A stretch of 64,000 nt of DNA, from positions 124,001 through 188,000 of the forward strand of contig CBDCZR010000004.1 in assembly GCA_965224535.1 (NCBI GenBank), given 5' to 3'. The position numbers and the translations under genes were made by a program. The notes under the pieces are model-generated. The model was not told the origin of the DNA, did not search any database, and saw nothing but the letters and a program-made list of their open reading frames with translations. Of this stretch, positions 9,473 to 18,699 are shown one piece after another. Every line of letters starts with the position of its first letter. The first letter of the stretch is position 1. The stretch comes from JBCDHN01 sp965224535 (lineage in GTDB: Bacteria > Verrucomicrobiota > Verrucomicrobiia > Verrucomicrobiales > DEV007).

Positions 9473-9754
9473 ATGACCACCGTCCCCGCTCCTCTCGATG
9501 CCCGCACCAAACCCAAGCCTCCCAACTCCACCAAACGAGCCGGAATGGCGGTGTTAGGCATCTTGACGCTGCTGGTTGGGTTCGTGTTCTTCCTCATCCC
9601 GCCCATTCCGCTGGGCGCCCCGCTTTTCGCCGTTGGCTGCACGTTGATGATGCGCTCCTCACCTTCGTTCAGGACCTGGGCCTTGATGCGCACGCGGCGA
9701 TTTCCCAGGCTCAATGCTTTCCTGACACGGTTGCACGAAAAGCTGGAAGATTAG
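9473..9754 (+). CDS. Small membrane protein, PGPGW/DUF454-like
   Basis: 93 aa. A basic, Pro-rich N-terminus is followed by two hydrophobic segments joined at IPPIPLGAP, then RSSPSFRTWALMRTRRFP. The pattern of two helices around a Pro/Gly turn and an RSSPxF..W motif resembles DUF454 and PGPGW small membrane proteins, whose function is not established. The proposed ATG follows a short divergent intergenic region; upstream in-frame codons lie inside the neighbouring gene's leader. Confidence 0.55.
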   Translation: MTTVPAPLDARTKPKPPNSTKRAGMAVLGILTLLVGFVFFLIPPIPLGAPLFAVGCTLMMRSSPSFRTWALMRTRRFPRLNAFLTRLHEKLED

Positions 9755-9769
9755 GGGCAACCGCGAGCC

Positions 9770-10501
9770 TCACCACTTCAACTGGGCCACGGGAACGCGG
9801 TTTTCCACCGCGCGCACGTCGCTGATTTGGCCGTCTGACAGGGAAATCACCCGGTTGGCCATGTCCGCGATCACGGCGTTGTGGGTAATGACGGCGGTGG
9901 TGGTCCCCAGTTCGCGATTTACCCGCTCGATGGCTTCCAGCACGGTGATCCCGGTTTTCACGTCCAGCGCACCCGTCGGTTCGTCGCACAGCAGCACCTC
10001 CGGGCGTTTGGCGATGGCGCGCGCGATGGCGACGCGTTGTTGCTCGCCACCGGAAAGTTGGGCCGGAAAATGGTCGAGCCGATGCCCCAAATCGACCAAC
10101 CCCAGTGCCTCCTCCGGAAGCATGGGATTTTCGGAAATCTCCGTGACCAGAGCCACGTTTTCGCGCGCCGTCAGGCTGGGGATGAGGTTGTAGAATTGAA
10201 ACACGAAACCCACGTGAATGCGGCGATATTGCGTCAAATCGCGCTCGCTGGCCGCGGTCAGCTCGATTTCGCGATAAAACACCTCCCCGGCGGTGACTTT
10301 GTCCAGCCCGCCCAAAATGTTGAGCAAGGTGGACTTCCCGCTTCCGGAATGCCCCAGCAAAACCACGAATTCGCCCTCGTACAGCTCCAAATTCACGCCC
10401 CGCAGAGCATGAACCTGCACATCGCCCGTTCCGTAGATTTTGGTGACCCCGCGTGCGGTGAAAACTCGGACCGGGCTGGCGTCGGGAGAGGATTTGGCCA
10501 T
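9770..10501 (-). CDS. ABC transporter ATP-binding protein, LolD/MacB type
   Basis: 243 aa. Walker A GHSGSGKST, signature LSGGEQQRVAIARAIA and Walker B EVLLCDEPTGALD are all intact, with the LDV/TGAL features typical of LolD/MacB/FtsE-like ATPases. These drive mechanical export or lipoprotein release with an FtsX/MacB-type permease. No permease gene is adjacent, so the partner is encoded elsewhere. An alternative ATG at 10525 adds eight residues. Confidence 0.9.
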   Translation of the reverse strand: MAKSSPDASPVRVFTARGVTKIYGTGDVQVHALRGVNLELYEGEFVVLLGHSGSGKSTLLNILGGLDKVTAGEVFYREIELTAASERDLTQYRRIHVGFVFQFYNLIPSLTARENVALVTEISENPMLPEEALGLVDLGHRLDHFPAQLSGGEQQRVAIARAIAKRPEVLLCDEPTGALDVKTGITVLEAIERVNRELGTTTAVITHNAVIADMANRVISLSDGQISDVRAVENRVPVAQLKW

Positions 10502-10541
10502 GGCCGTGAGGTTAGCCCGCCTCATTCGCGAGCCAAGGGCC

Positions 10542-10570
10542 GATTTGCGCGATTTGCGCGATTTGCGCGA
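10542..10570. repeat. 9-bp tandem repeat, three copies
   Basis: GATTTGCGC is repeated exactly three times in the gap between two minus-strand genes. No function is evident; it may reflect slippage. Confidence 0.8.
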
Positions 10571-10579
10571 AACAGGCTC

Positions 10580-11614
10580 CTACGGCTTGGGACTGGCGTC
10601 TGGCTGAGGCATTTTGAGCATGCGTCCGGCTGCATCCATCACCACCGGTTCCGTGGAAGTCGATACAATGCCAGAATTTCCAAAAAAGCGAAGCAACCCA
10701 TTCTCGCCTGGCAGGCCAGGGGTGGTGGCGAAGTTCAAACTCACCTGAATGGAGCTATCGTGATGAAACAGGAAGCACATGATGTAGTCATGGCCGGGTT
10801 GGATCGAGTCCGGCTCCGCGTATTGAGTGGTCATCCATTCACCGCGCAAAATATTCGGTTTGGTGCTGCGGGAGACGAATTTTGGGTAGTGCACCCTGCA
10901 AATTTTGGTTAGTTCGCCCTCAACCGGCATGCAGAACCAAAGCAGGACCGAGCGCGGTGTGGTAAAGCTCCAAGCCAAGTGACCGTTCTCGGGAGCGGTG
11001 AAGCGAAATCCCTTCAATATCGTGCCATTTTGAATTAAGGCATCTTTGGCGTGATTCCCATCAAACACGCGGACGAACTCCGCGGGTTTTGGTCCGGTGT
11101 TGACCGCCAATCTGGGAAAGCGGTCCAGGTTTTGGCGGATTACCTCCAGCCAGCGCATTTCGGCATCTTCCGCGGATTGCTTGGGGTGGACCATCAATTG
11201 AAAGCTCTCGCTGGCCAATGACCGGTTTTCATCCCACCGCATGTGCAGGGTGTGCAGGCCTTCGCTTGGAGCGATGCCATTTTGCCACCAGCTCACCGTT
11301 TGACCGGGTTCGAGCCGAGCTTGGGGTTTTTCCAACGAAATGTATTTCAGACAGCGCACGTCCGGACCATCTTTGGGAGAAGCAAAAAAACGTCCCGCCA
11401 GATCGACTTCCCTGGTTCTATCCGACACGTTCGCGATTTCGCAGCGAATGATGAAATTTGGCAGTTTGACGGGCGTAACGGATGTTGGGGGAAAGAGCCG
11501 GAGCCTCAAGCCATCCACGGTGTCGGACCAATCGGTTGGTTGTTGGGCAAAGACGGCGTTGCCTCCCAGCCAGAGCGGGAGCAAGAACAAATACGTGGAA
11601 AATGGGGGTTTCAT
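10580..11614 (-). CDS. Secreted protein of unknown function
   Basis: 344 aa with a clear signal peptide (hydrophobic to about residue 20, AVFAQQ cleavage). The mature part has beta-rich blocks around residues 55-150 (IIRCEIANVSDRTREVDLAG, TLHMRWDENRSLASESF) reminiscent of an immunoglobulin-like fold, but I recognise no family. Its start overlaps the stop of the upstream 734-aa gene by 4 nt (ATGA), so the two are translationally coupled and probably work together. Confidence 0.65.
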   Translation of the reverse strand: MKPPFSTYLFLLPLWLGGNAVFAQQPTDWSDTVDGLRLRLFPPTSVTPVKLPNFIIRCEIANVSDRTREVDLAGRFFASPKDGPDVRCLKYISLEKPQARLEPGQTVSWWQNGIAPSEGLHTLHMRWDENRSLASESFQLMVHPKQSAEDAEMRWLEVIRQNLDRFPRLAVNTGPKPAEFVRVFDGNHAKDALIQNGTILKGFRFTAPENGHLAWSFTTPRSVLLWFCMPVEGELTKICRVHYPKFVSRSTKPNILRGEWMTTQYAEPDSIQPGHDYIMCFLFHHDSSIQVSLNFATTPGLPGENGLLRFFGNSGIVSTSTEPVVMDAAGRMLKMPQPDASPKP

Positions 11615-13815
11615 TGCACGGAGGGTGGTTGGCGGATGCCTCGGGTGATGAGGCGGCCCCGGATGAGGGTTGCATCGACGTTAGGGATCTCCAATTTCCT
11701 ACCCGCAGCTTCGGACATGGCGTCATAGTGCCGCAGAAATATGGGCGCCAAGGCGTCAAACTCGCTTTCGGCCAGTTTCAACGGTTTGAGAGGGAAGCGA
11801 AAAAGAAATCCGTGGGTTGGATCGATGGAAACCCGCGCTCCGGAGCTAAAGAGCCACTCCGCCAACAGCCACTGGGGGTAGGGAGATTTCTCGAAGATTT
11901 CCCCGCACAGCGCCAAAAACCGAGGCCGGGTTTCCGGATCCAGAAACCCGTTGGGATCGTCCAGAATTCCGGTCGTGAGCAAAAACGGGTGGATGAAATA
12001 GTCCGCCTCATCCCGAACCAGAACCGATTCGAGTTCCTGTGACAAGGCCTGCAGAAACGTGGTTTCCCACGGTTGTTTGAGGATCATTTTCGTCGGCTCG
12101 TGATGGATGGGCTTCGAGTCCTTGATGATGGAGTTGGCGGCGATGACGCGTTCGACTTTCCGGGCGAAGAGCAGCGCGTTGCCCTTGACCCGCGCGTGGG
12201 GATCGTCAGTTGCGGCAAGCTTGGTGCCAATTTCAATCGACCAGTCCTTGGCTGGACCAGACCTTGGCGTTTCGCGGCTATCCCATCGATGTGTTAACGC
12301 CGTGTATCTCCACGGGAGGCCTTCGTGGGGATGGGATATGGTGGGCAAGCTAGCCTCATAGCCAGCTTGGGGATTGTCGCCCAGGAACAGCCTGGTTTGG
12401 GCTCGAGCGTCTAGAAGCCAGGTGCTGGCTTTGACGCTTTGTTCCCGGTCGAATGGGTCGATCCGCGCCGCAAGCTCGGCGGTTTGACGGTCGAACTGGC
12501 GCAAAAGCTCCCGAATCCTGGCTAGCGCCGCCAGAGACCGTTCGTCGTATGCGTCCCCGTGGGCACGCCAGAACGAAGGCAACGATCTGCGAATCTCCCA
12601 AAAAACGGCAACCGAAGGATCGACGCTCGGCGGCTCGACGTTGAAATCCATCCATTGCGCATGCGTTTCCAGCAACTCGGCCATTTCTTCCGCGATGAGG
12701 CTCGGATGACGAAAGACGGTGTTCGCAACGGGCAGAAACCTGGCCAACCGTGCGATTTTCGCATCGAAGAGCGCCAAATATCCAGCGGCGCCCGCATCCC
12801 CAAAGCCGCTGGCCATGGCGGCGTCCACCAGCGCATCCGGGTAAGCCTTGGCGGACGAGGCACGTTGGGCAAATTCTCGCAATGATTGAGGCGCAATTTC
12901 CGCTGGAAGCGGATTTTGCGTGGAAAAAACCTCCGCGGCTAGCCATTGCGCGAATTCCCGCGCGGAAGGCGCCCAATTCCGCGCCGGAACCTGTTTGGAC
13001 CAGGTTTTGCGTTCCTCTCCGTGGTCGACGGTGAGGCTGATTTGCAAACGATCGCCACTGGTTTGGACGGAGCCGGAAACGATCGCGCCCGTCAACCATC
13101 GCGAGTGATCGTCGCGCGGCTTCAACCGCATGTTCCAGTGCTCCGCCTCCAAATCGATCCGATCGAGCACCATGATGCCGGGGACGCCGGAAAGATAGCG
13201 CCGCGTCAAGGCGGGAAACGCCTTTTGCAGCGGGGTTGGAGCTGATTCCGGCGTAGTTTGCAGATCCAGCAACACCACCGTGCCAATTCGCGGCGCTTGA
13301 AGCTGGTGCAAGGCTGGAGCCAGTCGCTCGGCGAAATCAAGCGCCGCCTTCAGCCGAAAAAACTCCCAGGTTTGGTAGCGCCGGGCGAAAAGCACCGTGC
13401 CGTCCCTGGTGTCCACCAAACGCGCATCCAACGCCAAATCCATTGGGAAAAACCTCTCATCCCTGCTCTTGGTTCGCTTGCGAAAATCATCCACGTCCAG
13501 AAATAGGACCGCATCGGCTTCTTGAGCTGCCCGCAGGGCGAAAGCCCGCTCGCGATCGCCGGAAAACACCAGATTTTCATCTGCCAGCACGTCTTCGGCC
13601 TCCACGTGGTTTAGCAAAGTCGCCACCTTCAGTTGCTTGAGCGCATCGCCGAGATACCGCCGAATTACGCCCACATCGCGATCCAGCTTGGGATTCGGCA
13701 TTTCCGGTTTTATCCAGATGGCCAAGCTGGGTTTTTCTCCATCCCCGGCGCAGCCTTTTTCCGGACCAACCCAAAAAATGAGCATCGCCACAACAACAAC
13801 CGAGATCGTTTTCAT
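11611..13815 (-). CDS. Large secreted protein of unknown function
   Basis: 734 aa with an N-terminal signal peptide (ISVVVVAMLIFWV). Residues about 30-290 look like the alternating alpha/beta arrangement of proteins that test two subsystem values (DAVLFLDVDDF, RIGTVVLLDLQ, GAIVSGSVQTSG), somewhat like periplasmic curli-assembly or TolB-N-type folds; this is a weak impression. The C-terminal half is helical and Trp-rich. No catalytic motif stands out. It is coupled to the following secreted protein by an ATGA overlap. Confidence 0.6.
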   Translation of the reverse strand: MKTISVVVVAMLIFWVGPEKGCAGDGEKPSLAIWIKPEMPNPKLDRDVGVIRRYLGDALKQLKVATLLNHVEAEDVLADENLVFSGDRERAFALRAAQEADAVLFLDVDDFRKRTKSRDERFFPMDLALDARLVDTRDGTVLFARRYQTWEFFRLKAALDFAERLAPALHQLQAPRIGTVVLLDLQTTPESAPTPLQKAFPALTRRYLSGVPGIMVLDRIDLEAEHWNMRLKPRDDHSRWLTGAIVSGSVQTSGDRLQISLTVDHGEERKTWSKQVPARNWAPSAREFAQWLAAEVFSTQNPLPAEIAPQSLREFAQRASSAKAYPDALVDAAMASGFGDAGAAGYLALFDAKIARLARFLPVANTVFRHPSLIAEEMAELLETHAQWMDFNVEPPSVDPSVAVFWEIRRSLPSFWRAHGDAYDERSLAALARIRELLRQFDRQTAELAARIDPFDREQSVKASTWLLDARAQTRLFLGDNPQAGYEASLPTISHPHEGLPWRYTALTHRWDSRETPRSGPAKDWSIEIGTKLAATDDPHARVKGNALLFARKVERVIAANSIIKDSKPIHHEPTKMILKQPWETTFLQALSQELESVLVRDEADYFIHPFLLTTGILDDPNGFLDPETRPRFLALCGEIFEKSPYPQWLLAEWLFSSGARVSIDPTHGFLFRFPLKPLKLAESEFDALAPIFLRHYDAMSEAAGRKLEIPNVDATLIRGRLITRGIRQPPSVQ

Positions 13816-13935
13816 AGGTGAAGAAAAAGGTTAGGCATCGAGCGAACCGCTGACAATCAAATTCCAACGCCAATTCAATCCAGTTCGCGACGACGCAGTT
13901 GCGGCAACGCGCTCTTCGGCGTTTGATGGACGCGA

Positions 13936-14610
13936 GTGAACCCGACAGAGCCCATTTTTCAGCGGCTGCTCTTCTGGCGCGGCGCAAAAAACCTGGATGG
14001 GCCGGCGAATATGGCCGCGGACGAGGTTTTGCTGCGTTCGCGGCCCGAAGCGCCGGTTTTGCGCGTTTACGGCTGGGCGAGGCCCACGATTTCGCTCGGT
14101 TACTTTGCTCCCCTGCCGGAAACCGACGCGGAAGTGGTGCGGCGCTGGACGGGAGGCGGTTTGGTCGATCACCGGGGCGGCCACACCTACAGCCTCATCG
14201 TGCCACGTGGCGAATCGTTTGCCCGGGAGCGGCCCCAATGCAGCTACTTGCGGGTTCATGCGGCGATTCGCGCGGTTTTGGCGGATTTTGGCGTGGAAAG
14301 TCGGTTGGCGGGCAAAAGTCGCGAACCCGCGGGGTTGGGATGTTTCGCCGGCGGTTGGGCTGAGGGGGATTTGCTGGTTGAGGGACGAAAAATCGCCGGG
14401 GCCGCCCAACGCCGTTGCCGCGAGGGATTGCTCCACCAAGGCAGCGTCCGGCTCGATGATTGGCGCGAGGAATTTTGGCGGGCGTTGGCCGAAAAACTGG
14501 CCGCGGAAACGGTTTCCTACGAGCCGGGTGGCGATTTTTTCGAGCGAGTCGACGTTCTGGCCCGGGCGCGCTACGCCTCCGCGGATTGGCTCAATCGGAG
14601 CGGTTGTTGA
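13936..14610 (+). CDS. Lipoate-protein ligase A-like protein
   Basis: 224 aa from a GTG at 13936. It has the biotin/lipoate transferase fold signatures: RRWTGGGLVDH (the RRxTGGGxVxH motif that binds lipoyl-AMP) and KIAGAAQRR (the catalytic-lysine motif KIxGxAQRR). Such enzymes attach lipoate or octanoate to E2 and GcvH lysines, so the E2 subunit encoded 9 kb away is a natural substrate. It lacks the accessory C-terminal domain of E. coli LplA, which is common in LipM/LplJ-like short forms. No in-frame ATG lies early enough to replace the GTG. Confidence 0.82.
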   Translation: MNPTEPIFQRLLFWRGAKNLDGPANMAADEVLLRSRPEAPVLRVYGWARPTISLGYFAPLPETDAEVVRRWTGGGLVDHRGGHTYSLIVPRGESFARERPQCSYLRVHAAIRAVLADFGVESRLAGKSREPAGLGCFAGGWAEGDLLVEGRKIAGAAQRRCREGLLHQGSVRLDDWREEFWRALAEKLAAETVSYEPGGDFFERVDVLARARYASADWLNRSGC

Positions 14611-14640
14611 CTTCATCTTTCCCAAGGATAGCTTGCAGTC

Positions 14641-14856
14641 ATGAGCGTTCGCGAAGTTGAAGAAGCGGCATTGGCTTTGCCGGAATCCGAATTGATGGAT
14701 TTGGTGAAGCGGCTGTTTGTGCGCATCAACCCAGCCTCCACGGCGAGCCGCGAACGGGTCCAACTTGCCGACGAGCGCGAGGCGGCTTCAAAAAGCAACC
14801 CAGCTGGGGACTCGGATTTCAACGACTTCGTTGCGGAACTTAGGAAATCTCTGTGA
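14641..14856 (+). CDS. Small addiction-module-component-like protein (antitoxin candidate)
   Basis: 71 aa. VREVEEAALALPESELMDLVKRLFVRI resembles the conserved helix of putative addiction module components (TIGR02574 family: EAAL.LP..ER..L...L). These are antitoxins usually followed by a RelE/ParE toxin. Here the next frame overlaps the stop codon, as expected, but is only 24 codons long (see next entry). The antitoxin itself appears complete. Confidence 0.55.
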   Translation: MSVREVEEAALALPESELMDLVKRLFVRINPASTASRERVQLADEREAASKSNPAGDSDFNDFVAELRKSL

Positions 14857-14927
14857 GGGTAGTCATCACGGCCTTGGCGATTCGGCATGAAAAACGGCAT
14901 CCGGATTTTGGGACCGACCGGGCTTGA
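14853..14927 (+). pseudogene. Truncated RelE/ParE-like toxin remnant
   Basis: A GTG at 14853 overlaps the antitoxin stop (GTGA). It opens a frame beginning VRVVITALA, similar to the N-terminal beta strand of RelE/ParE toxins, which ends after 24 codons at 14927. A functional toxin has about 90 residues, so this looks like what is left after deletion or degeneration. It is too short for certainty. Confidence 0.35.
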
Positions 14928-15022
14928 CTCCAGACGCCGGCGCCACATTTCGCCGGTCGATTTTTTTTGAGGGAAAAGTTAGGCTTTTGAAAACTTCAAC
15001 CATCGGCTATGATCTCCCAGAC

Positions 15023-15562
15023 ATGGTTCCGAGAAACATCATCCTCATCGGCTACATGGGCACCGGCAAGAGCACGGTCGGCCGTAAAATCGCCGATTCC
15101 CTGGCCTTTGAGCTGGTCGATACCGATGCGATGGTCGTGGCTGGCGCGGGCAGGCCGATTCCGGAGATTTTTGCCGCTAAAGGGGAGGAGGCGTTTCGGA
15201 ATTTGGAGGCCCGTGCGCTGGAAAACGCGGCGGAAGGGCAAAACCGTGTCATTTCCACCGGCGGCGGCATCGTGTTGCGCTCGGGCAATCGGGCATTGAT
15301 GCGCGGGCACGGCTATTGCGTGTGGCTGCGGGCGGCGCCGGAGACGATTTTTCAGCGCGTTTCCAGCAACAACGAGCGTCCGCTGCTGCAAACGGCCAAT
15401 CCGCGGAAAACGATCGAGAAAATGGTGCGCGAACGCGAGCCGCTCTACCGGGAAACGGCGCATTTCAACGTGCGCACGGATGATTTGGTGGTGGACGACA
15501 TCGCCTACGGCATTTGCCAGAGCGCTTCGGTGTTTTTTCGTGAGCAAGAAGCCTCAGCCTGA
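15023..15562 (+). CDS. aroK: Shikimate kinase
   Basis: 179 aa, the usual length. Walker A GYMGTGKST, the shikimate-binding Asp in LVDTDAMV, and STGGGIVLR (the GGG shikimate-binding motif) are intact, as is the lid arginine region ERPLL. It phosphorylates shikimate in aromatic amino-acid synthesis. The ATG at 15023 is favoured because the Walker A motif then starts at residue 10, as in the family. The next gene, queG, follows after 13 nt. Confidence 0.93.
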   Translation: MVPRNIILIGYMGTGKSTVGRKIADSLAFELVDTDAMVVAGAGRPIPEIFAAKGEEAFRNLEARALENAAEGQNRVISTGGGIVLRSGNRALMRGHGYCVWLRAAPETIFQRVSSNNERPLLQTANPRKTIEKMVREREPLYRETAHFNVRTDDLVVDDIAYGICQSASVFFREQEASA

Positions 15563-15575
15563 GCCGGTCTCATTC

Positions 15576-16604
15576 ATGAGTGAGAGAGGTGAGGAAATTC
15601 GGGAAAAAATCCGGAAAATCGCGCAAAACCTGGGTTTCGACGATTGCCGCATCGCCGCCGCGGATGAAGCCGCGCACGCCGCGGAATTCCGGCAATGGGT
15701 CGCCGATGGCTGCTACGGCGATATGGCTTGGATGGCGAAAAATCCCGAGCGGCGGACCAATCCGCGGGAGTTGTTGCCCGAGGCGCGGTCGGTCATCACC
15801 CTGGCGCTGAATTATCACGTGCAGGCGGAGGAACGCGGGAGGGGAAAATTCGCTCGCTACGCCTGGGGCGACGATTATCACGAGGCGATCGAGCACAAAC
15901 TCAAAGCGTTCGACGCGCGGTTGCGGGAAATCGGCGGCCGCCAGCGTTTTTACGTGGATTACGGCCCGGTTTTGGAGCGCGATTTCGCCAGCGAAGCCGG
16001 TTTGGGGTGGAACGGCAAGTCGACCCTGCAAATTCACCGGCGGTTGGGCACGTGGTTCTTCCTGGCCGAGCTGATCACCACGCTGGAAATCGCGCGCGAC
16101 GAGCCCTTTGGCGACCATTGCGGCAAATGCACCCGCTGCATCGATGTTTGCCCGACCGCGGCCATTACCGAGCCCCATCGCGTCGATGCGCGCCGCTGCA
16201 TTTCCTACCTCACCATCGAGCACCGCGGCGCCATTCCCGAAGAATTCCGCCGGGCGATCGGCGACCGCATTTTCGGCTGCGACGATTGCCTGGAAGTGTG
16301 TCCGTGGAACCGGTTTGCCCGCGAATCCCGCGAAAGCGCGTTTGCAGCGCGCGAATTCGTGACCGGCTGGGATTTGCGCGACTTTTTGGCGCTGGACGAC
16401 GAAGGTTTTCGCCGGCTATTCCGGAAATCGCCGGTGAAACGGACAAAACGGCGCGGTTTTTTGCGAAACGTGTGTGTGGCGCTAGGAAACGTGGGCACGG
16501 TGGAGGATCTGCCCGCATTGGAGCGCGCGGCACGGGATGAAGAGCCCTTGATCGCCGAGCACGCGCGGTGGGCGATCGCCGAGATTGGCGAGAACGCGGA
16601 ATAG
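15576..16604 (+). CDS. queG: Epoxyqueuosine reductase
   Basis: 342 aa. It carries the QueG N-terminal domain (DUF1730-type, GDMAWMAKNPERRTNP) and two [4Fe-4S] clusters from CGKCTRCIDVCPTAAI and CDDCLEVCPWN, followed by a C-terminal HEAT-like stretch (LPALERAARDEEPLIAEHA). It performs the last step of queuosine synthesis in tRNA using a cobalamin cofactor. It is probably cotranscribed with aroK. Confidence 0.93.
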   Translation: MSERGEEIREKIRKIAQNLGFDDCRIAAADEAAHAAEFRQWVADGCYGDMAWMAKNPERRTNPRELLPEARSVITLALNYHVQAEERGRGKFARYAWGDDYHEAIEHKLKAFDARLREIGGRQRFYVDYGPVLERDFASEAGLGWNGKSTLQIHRRLGTWFFLAELITTLEIARDEPFGDHCGKCTRCIDVCPTAAITEPHRVDARRCISYLTIEHRGAIPEEFRRAIGDRIFGCDDCLEVCPWNRFARESRESAFAAREFVTGWDLRDFLALDDEGFRRLFRKSPVKRTKRRGFLRNVCVALGNVGTVEDLPALERAARDEEPLIAEHARWAIAEIGENAE

Positions 16605-16674
16605 TCGTGGCCAAAGCAGCGTCGAAGAATTATCCTTACCCTCCCCGAAAATCAAACCTGACCTTTCGCCCAAA

Positions 16675-17421
16675 ATGTCCGTCCGTCTTCCCGTAATCGC
16701 CGCGATTTTTGCGCTCGCCAGCACCCTTACCGCCGAACCGAACACCGAACCGCGCGATGCTGCCGAAATCCTGGGCGATGCGCTCGCGGAAATCGAAGCG
16801 GCCATCGATTTGCAGCGAAAATCCGGCTTCGCGGACTACGATCCGGAGTTCGTTTTTGTCGTGGATCCGGCAAAGCAGCGGATGCACGTGTTGGCGCGCG
16901 AAACCTCGCAAATCGTCGAGACCGTGCGCTGTGGGACGGGGAAAAACGGGCTCGGTTTCGGCAGCGCGCAGACGCCCACCGGTTTTTTCACGATGGGCGG
17001 GGTGCGAATCGCTGAAAACGCCGATTACCGCATCCAAACCGGCGATACCAAGACCGGCGTGAGCGGAATTTACGCGGAAATGCTCTACCCGCCCAGCCAC
17101 GCGGTGGAGGAGATGCGGGGCAAGGTTCCCAACAACGTCATCATCCACTCCTACAACCCGCGGGTCAGCAAAATGCTGCGCGAACGCAAGGCCAAAAAGC
17201 TGGTGGGCCGGGTGCCATGCACGACCGGTTGTCCCGTGCCGGAAACGGACGAGGCGATCAAGCTGACCCCGTTTTTGAAGGTCAGCGCGGGCAAATTTGA
17301 TCCCACCGCGCGGCCGAATTCGGCGCTACGCAGCCTCATCGCGCGAGGCAAGGTTGTGGAATACTCAACCAAAGGGCTCGGCGCCGGGATTTTCATCCTG
17401 GACCAGCCGTGGAAGGGCTAA
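16675..17421 (+). CDS. Secreted L,D-transpeptidase-like protein
   Basis: 248 aa with a signal peptide (residues 1-21, TLTA cleavage). Sequence features match the murein L,D-transpeptidase (YkuD-like) fold: FVVDPAKQRMHVLARET near the start of the domain, GTGKNGLGFGSAQTPTGFF, VIIHSYNPR with the conserved His, and TTGCPVP supplying the catalytic Cys. The spacing between His and Cys includes an insert rich in Lys/Arg. It would cross-link or modify peptidoglycan in the periplasm. Confidence 0.75.
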   Translation: MSVRLPVIAAIFALASTLTAEPNTEPRDAAEILGDALAEIEAAIDLQRKSGFADYDPEFVFVVDPAKQRMHVLARETSQIVETVRCGTGKNGLGFGSAQTPTGFFTMGGVRIAENADYRIQTGDTKTGVSGIYAEMLYPPSHAVEEMRGKVPNNVIIHSYNPRVSKMLRERKAKKLVGRVPCTTGCPVPETDEAIKLTPFLKVSAGKFDPTARPNSALRSLIARGKVVEYSTKGLGAGIFILDQPWKG

Positions 17422-17430
17422 CCACCGGGC

Positions 17431-17503
17431 AAACGGGTCGCCGGCCCGCTCCCGCGGACGACCGGCGGATGGGCTCTAAAAAACGGGCCGGTAGACCCGT
17501 TTT
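17431..17503 (+). terminator. Strong terminator hairpin after the L,D-transpeptidase gene
   Basis: Long complementary arms (17431-17448 with 17484-17502, containing AAACGGGTC and GACCCGTTT outer ends and CCGGCCCG/CGGGCCGG inner ends) are separated by a 35-nt loop and end in TTTT. Confidence 0.65.
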
Positions 17504-17578
17504 ACCCGCGCGAAGGCCGAAATCAGCCCCAAAATTGGGACAATTTTCAGGTCAACGCGCGGAAAACCTGTGCACGGC

Positions 17579-17782
17579 TCACTTCTTTTTCAAAAACGGC
17601 AGACCCGTTCGCTCGTTTTCGACGACCGTGTAGCCGTCCGGCAAACTGTCCACGGAGCCTTCCTTTTTCACCTCACCGGCGAAGTAGTAGAGCTTGGTGG
17701 TTTTGCCATCCTTCCGTTTGGTTTCGCGAAGGTGCAGATAGTAGTCCTTGCCGGACTTTTTGGATTTTACAGAATAAGCCAT
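17579..17782 (-). CDS. Conserved small protein of unknown function
   Basis: 67 aa: MAYSVKSKKSGKDYYLHLRE ... ENERTGLPFLKKK. Short proteins of this shape (a beta-rich K/Y-rich start and a VVENxRTGLPFLKK end) recur in Verrucomicrobia, Planctomycetes and Cyanobacteria; the function is unknown. It stands alone, 182 nt downstream of the L28 gene on the same strand. Confidence 0.65.
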   Translation of the reverse strand: MAYSVKSKKSGKDYYLHLRETKRKDGKTTKLYYFAGEVKKEGSVDSLPDGYTVVENERTGLPFLKKK

Positions 17783-17964
17783 CGTAGGTGTTTTGTGGGT
17801 GTTTCGTGTTGAGAGTTTGACCCCAGATTGGAGTGGAATGAAACCTTGCCAATTCCATCCTCACAGCGCACCAAAGCCAGCTTTTCGGGGATGGGAAACG
17901 AAAAAAGCGAGTATTTTTGCCCGCTAGGGCTTGGCCGCGGCTGCCGAAATTTTCGGCCTAACGT

Positions 17965-18228
17965 TCAAACAAGACCTGCCTTTTTCAAGGTCGCGTAGGC
18001 GCCGTTTTTGTCGATGGTTTTCAACGCGCGCGCCGTCAATTTGACCTTCACAAACCGCTTCAACTCCGGGACCCAAATTCGCTTAACCTTCAGGTTAGGC
18101 GAAAACGAGCGTTTGACGGCTTTGGTGACGTGACGGCCGATTCCGCCTTTCTTCTTCGCCAATCCGCTGCGATGAATCTTTCGTCCGCGGGTAACGCGGG
18201 AGCCTCTGATGCTACAAACCTTGGCCAT
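17965..18228 (-). CDS. rpmB: 50S ribosomal protein L28
   Basis: 87 aa. MAKVCSIRGSRVTRG and the C-terminal TARALKTIDKNGAYATLKKAG match bL28, with the usual run of basic residues between. The ATG at 18228 gives the family N-terminus; codons further upstream are not used. It stands as a single gene. Confidence 0.93.
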   Translation of the reverse strand: MAKVCSIRGSRVTRGRKIHRSGLAKKKGGIGRHVTKAVKRSFSPNLKVKRIWVPELKRFVKVKLTARALKTIDKNGAYATLKKAGLV

Positions 18229-18399
18229 GACTAAAAATTGCTTCTTGCTGGTGGGTGAGAAAAAGTGCTGATGGGGAAGGGCGGGCATTTTGTGAGTGAA
18301 ACCCGGTCCGGTCAAGCGGATTTGTCGCTGAAAGTCCCCCAAAATAGCCCAGGTAACAAAAAATCTGACGCAACATCCCTGAATGAGCCAAATTGCCGC

Positions 18400-18699
18400 A
18401 TGGATACGGTGGCGATCGAGTTAGAGCCCGATGCCTACGAGAAGCTCGAAGACTCCAAAACCACGAAAGATGAATCGTGGTCGGAAGTGATCCGCCGCGG
18501 TGTTTTTCCGAAGCCAGCATCAACCCCTCCCATGACCATGACCGGGCGCGAAATTCTCGAATACATGGAGAATTTGCGTGAGGAACACCCGCAATGCTTT
18601 CTCAGCAACGAAGCGCTCGACGAATTGGAGTGGATTCAGGAAAAACCTCATGTTTCGCCCTCGCCTTGGGACGAACTCAAGAAACCGATCAGGCGATAA
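18400..18699 (+). CDS. Antitoxin-like small protein (orphan)
   Basis: 99 aa. The first 35 residues (VAIELEPDAYEKLEDSKTTKDESWSEVIRRGV) resemble a VapB/RelB-type ribbon-helix-helix DNA-binding segment; the rest is acidic. A VapC (PIN) toxin would be expected right after it. The 207 nt to the next gene contain no PIN signature in any frame, so it appears to be an orphan or the toxin has been lost. Confidence 0.45.
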   Translation: MDTVAIELEPDAYEKLEDSKTTKDESWSEVIRRGVFPKPASTPPMTMTGREILEYMENLREEHPQCFLSNEALDELEWIQEKPHVSPSPWDELKKPIRR

